Below are positions 63,661 through 64,000 of a stretch of DNA of 64,000 nt, in pieces. Both the position numbers and the translations under genes were made by a program. Under the pieces are notes generated by a model. That model had not been told where the DNA came from. It ran no database searches and worked only from the letters and a program-made list of their open reading frames with translations. The DNA comes from Propionibacteriaceae bacterium (GTDB taxonomy: Bacteria; Actinomycetota; Actinomycetes; Propionibacteriales; Propionibacteriaceae), in contig WRIC01000008.1 of assembly GCA_009782915.1 (NCBI GenBank), positions 26,774 through 90,773 on the forward strand. The letters run 5' to 3'. Position 1 is the first letter of the stretch; each line of letters begins with the position of its first letter.

Positions 63661-64000
63661 ATGATGAACACAATTACAGCCGGAAGATATGCAGACAAGA
63701 TTCAGAGTTTAATGATATACATGGGGAAGCCTATTGTGACCATAGGTTTCAGCGGTCCAAAGAAAGGTATCCCGATCACAGCCGAAACCGCTAGCATTGA
63801 GATACTAGAGCGCGGTGGGATAGACGTACAAATAGACAAGACCACTTCACTCGGCAAAGCTACGGTTGGCGCTGTCCTACTTGGTCCAGTTGGTGTGGTC
63901 GCAGGTCTAGGGGGGAAGACGAAGAAAACAAAGGTTGTTACCCCCAACCGTGTCCAGATCATCTGGAAAGACACGGGGGAAAAGTCGATTGCCGAAGTTG
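63661..64000 (+). CDS. Hypothetical protein, 3'-truncated by window edge
   Basis: An open frame of 113 codons from an ATG pair at 63661/63664 runs off the right edge. It reads MMNTITAGRYADKIQSLMIY, later ITAETASIEILERGGIDVQID, then a glycine-rich hydrophobic turn GAVLLGPVGVVAGLGGKTKKT and RVQIIWKDTGEKSIAEV. Alternating hydrophobic strands around a small Gly-rich membrane-like segment recall bacterial PH-like or DUF4429-type proteins, but I cannot assign it. A weak GGAAAAG site lies upstream. It is AT-richer than the housekeeping genes to its left, like an accessory gene. Confidence 0.6.
   Translation, partial: MMNTITAGRYADKIQSLMIYMGKPIVTIGFSGPKKGIPITAETASIEILERGGIDVQIDKTTSLGKATVGAVLLGPVGVVAGLGGKTKKTKVVTPNRVQIIWKDTGEKSIAEV

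Overview
The window comes from an actinomycete (Actinomycetota). The markers are a homodimeric pyruvate dehydrogenase E1 (aceE) next to a DUF3052 gene, GTP-dependent PEP carboxykinase, ThrE, the CIRCE-hrcA-dnaJ-rsmE and phoH-ybeY-corC-era clusters, a DapC/FdxA pair, type-2 LeuA, GTG/TTG starts with strong GGAGG sites, and several apparently leaderless genes. By eye the GC content is only moderately above half, low for the phylum. Together with a B12-controlled cobalamin ECF transporter this suggests a Propionibacteriaceae-like or related lineage, but the genus cannot be fixed from this sequence.

Layout. 0-16 kb, nearly all on the minus strand: hemW and lepA, tRNA-Leu, an RNA ligase-like phosphodiesterase, three secreted cell-wall hydrolases around thrE, smpB, ftsEX, prfB and pckG, then tRNA-Val. 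15.5-16.5 kb is a block of duplicated palindromic repeats. 16.5-21.7 kb: DUF3052, aceE, uppP and an aldo/keto reductase. 22-32 kb is a pentose region: a four-gene YtfQRT-YjfF-type sugar importer on the plus strand, araA-araD-kinase on the minus strand, and a LacI-type regulator. A shared 15-bp operator lies at both promoters, so import and catabolism probably form one regulon. 32.2-33.6 kb and 43.0-44.0 kb hold palindrome-bounded elements, each with a small GIY-YIG nuclease gene. Between them lie a giant Ig-repeat surface protein and a cobalamin ECF transporter under a B12 riboswitch. 44-51 kb: dapC, fdxA and leuA with a leucine-rich leader peptide, then a secreted protein joining a phosphate-binding-like domain to Ig modules. 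51-54.5 kb is the era-corC-ybeY-phoH operon. 54.5-57.1 kb is an accessory patch: a queuosine-precursor transporter, then a coiled-coil protein, two paralogous membrane-anchored proteins and a fragment that together resemble a remnant toxin-immunity locus. 57.1-62.9 kb is an overlapping operon hrcA-dnaJ-rsmE-tgt-ABC transporter behind CIRCE. The right end holds small orphan genes, a 37-bp direct repeat and a truncated plus-strand gene.

The most unusual feature is a family of intergenic palindromes whose stems co-vary (CCCTGCG/CGCAGGG, TTCTGCG/CGCAGAA, TTCCGCG/CGCGGAA). They occur as inverted pairs, often with 21-27-bp tandem amplifications beside them. Twice an inverted pair encloses a GIY-YIG endonuclease gene with the same internal order, and once there is a short gene-less copy with the same ends. 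A 46-bp direct repeat brackets one cluster, as expected after an insertion with target duplication. I propose a GIY-YIG-associated mobile palindrome family with non-autonomous derivatives.
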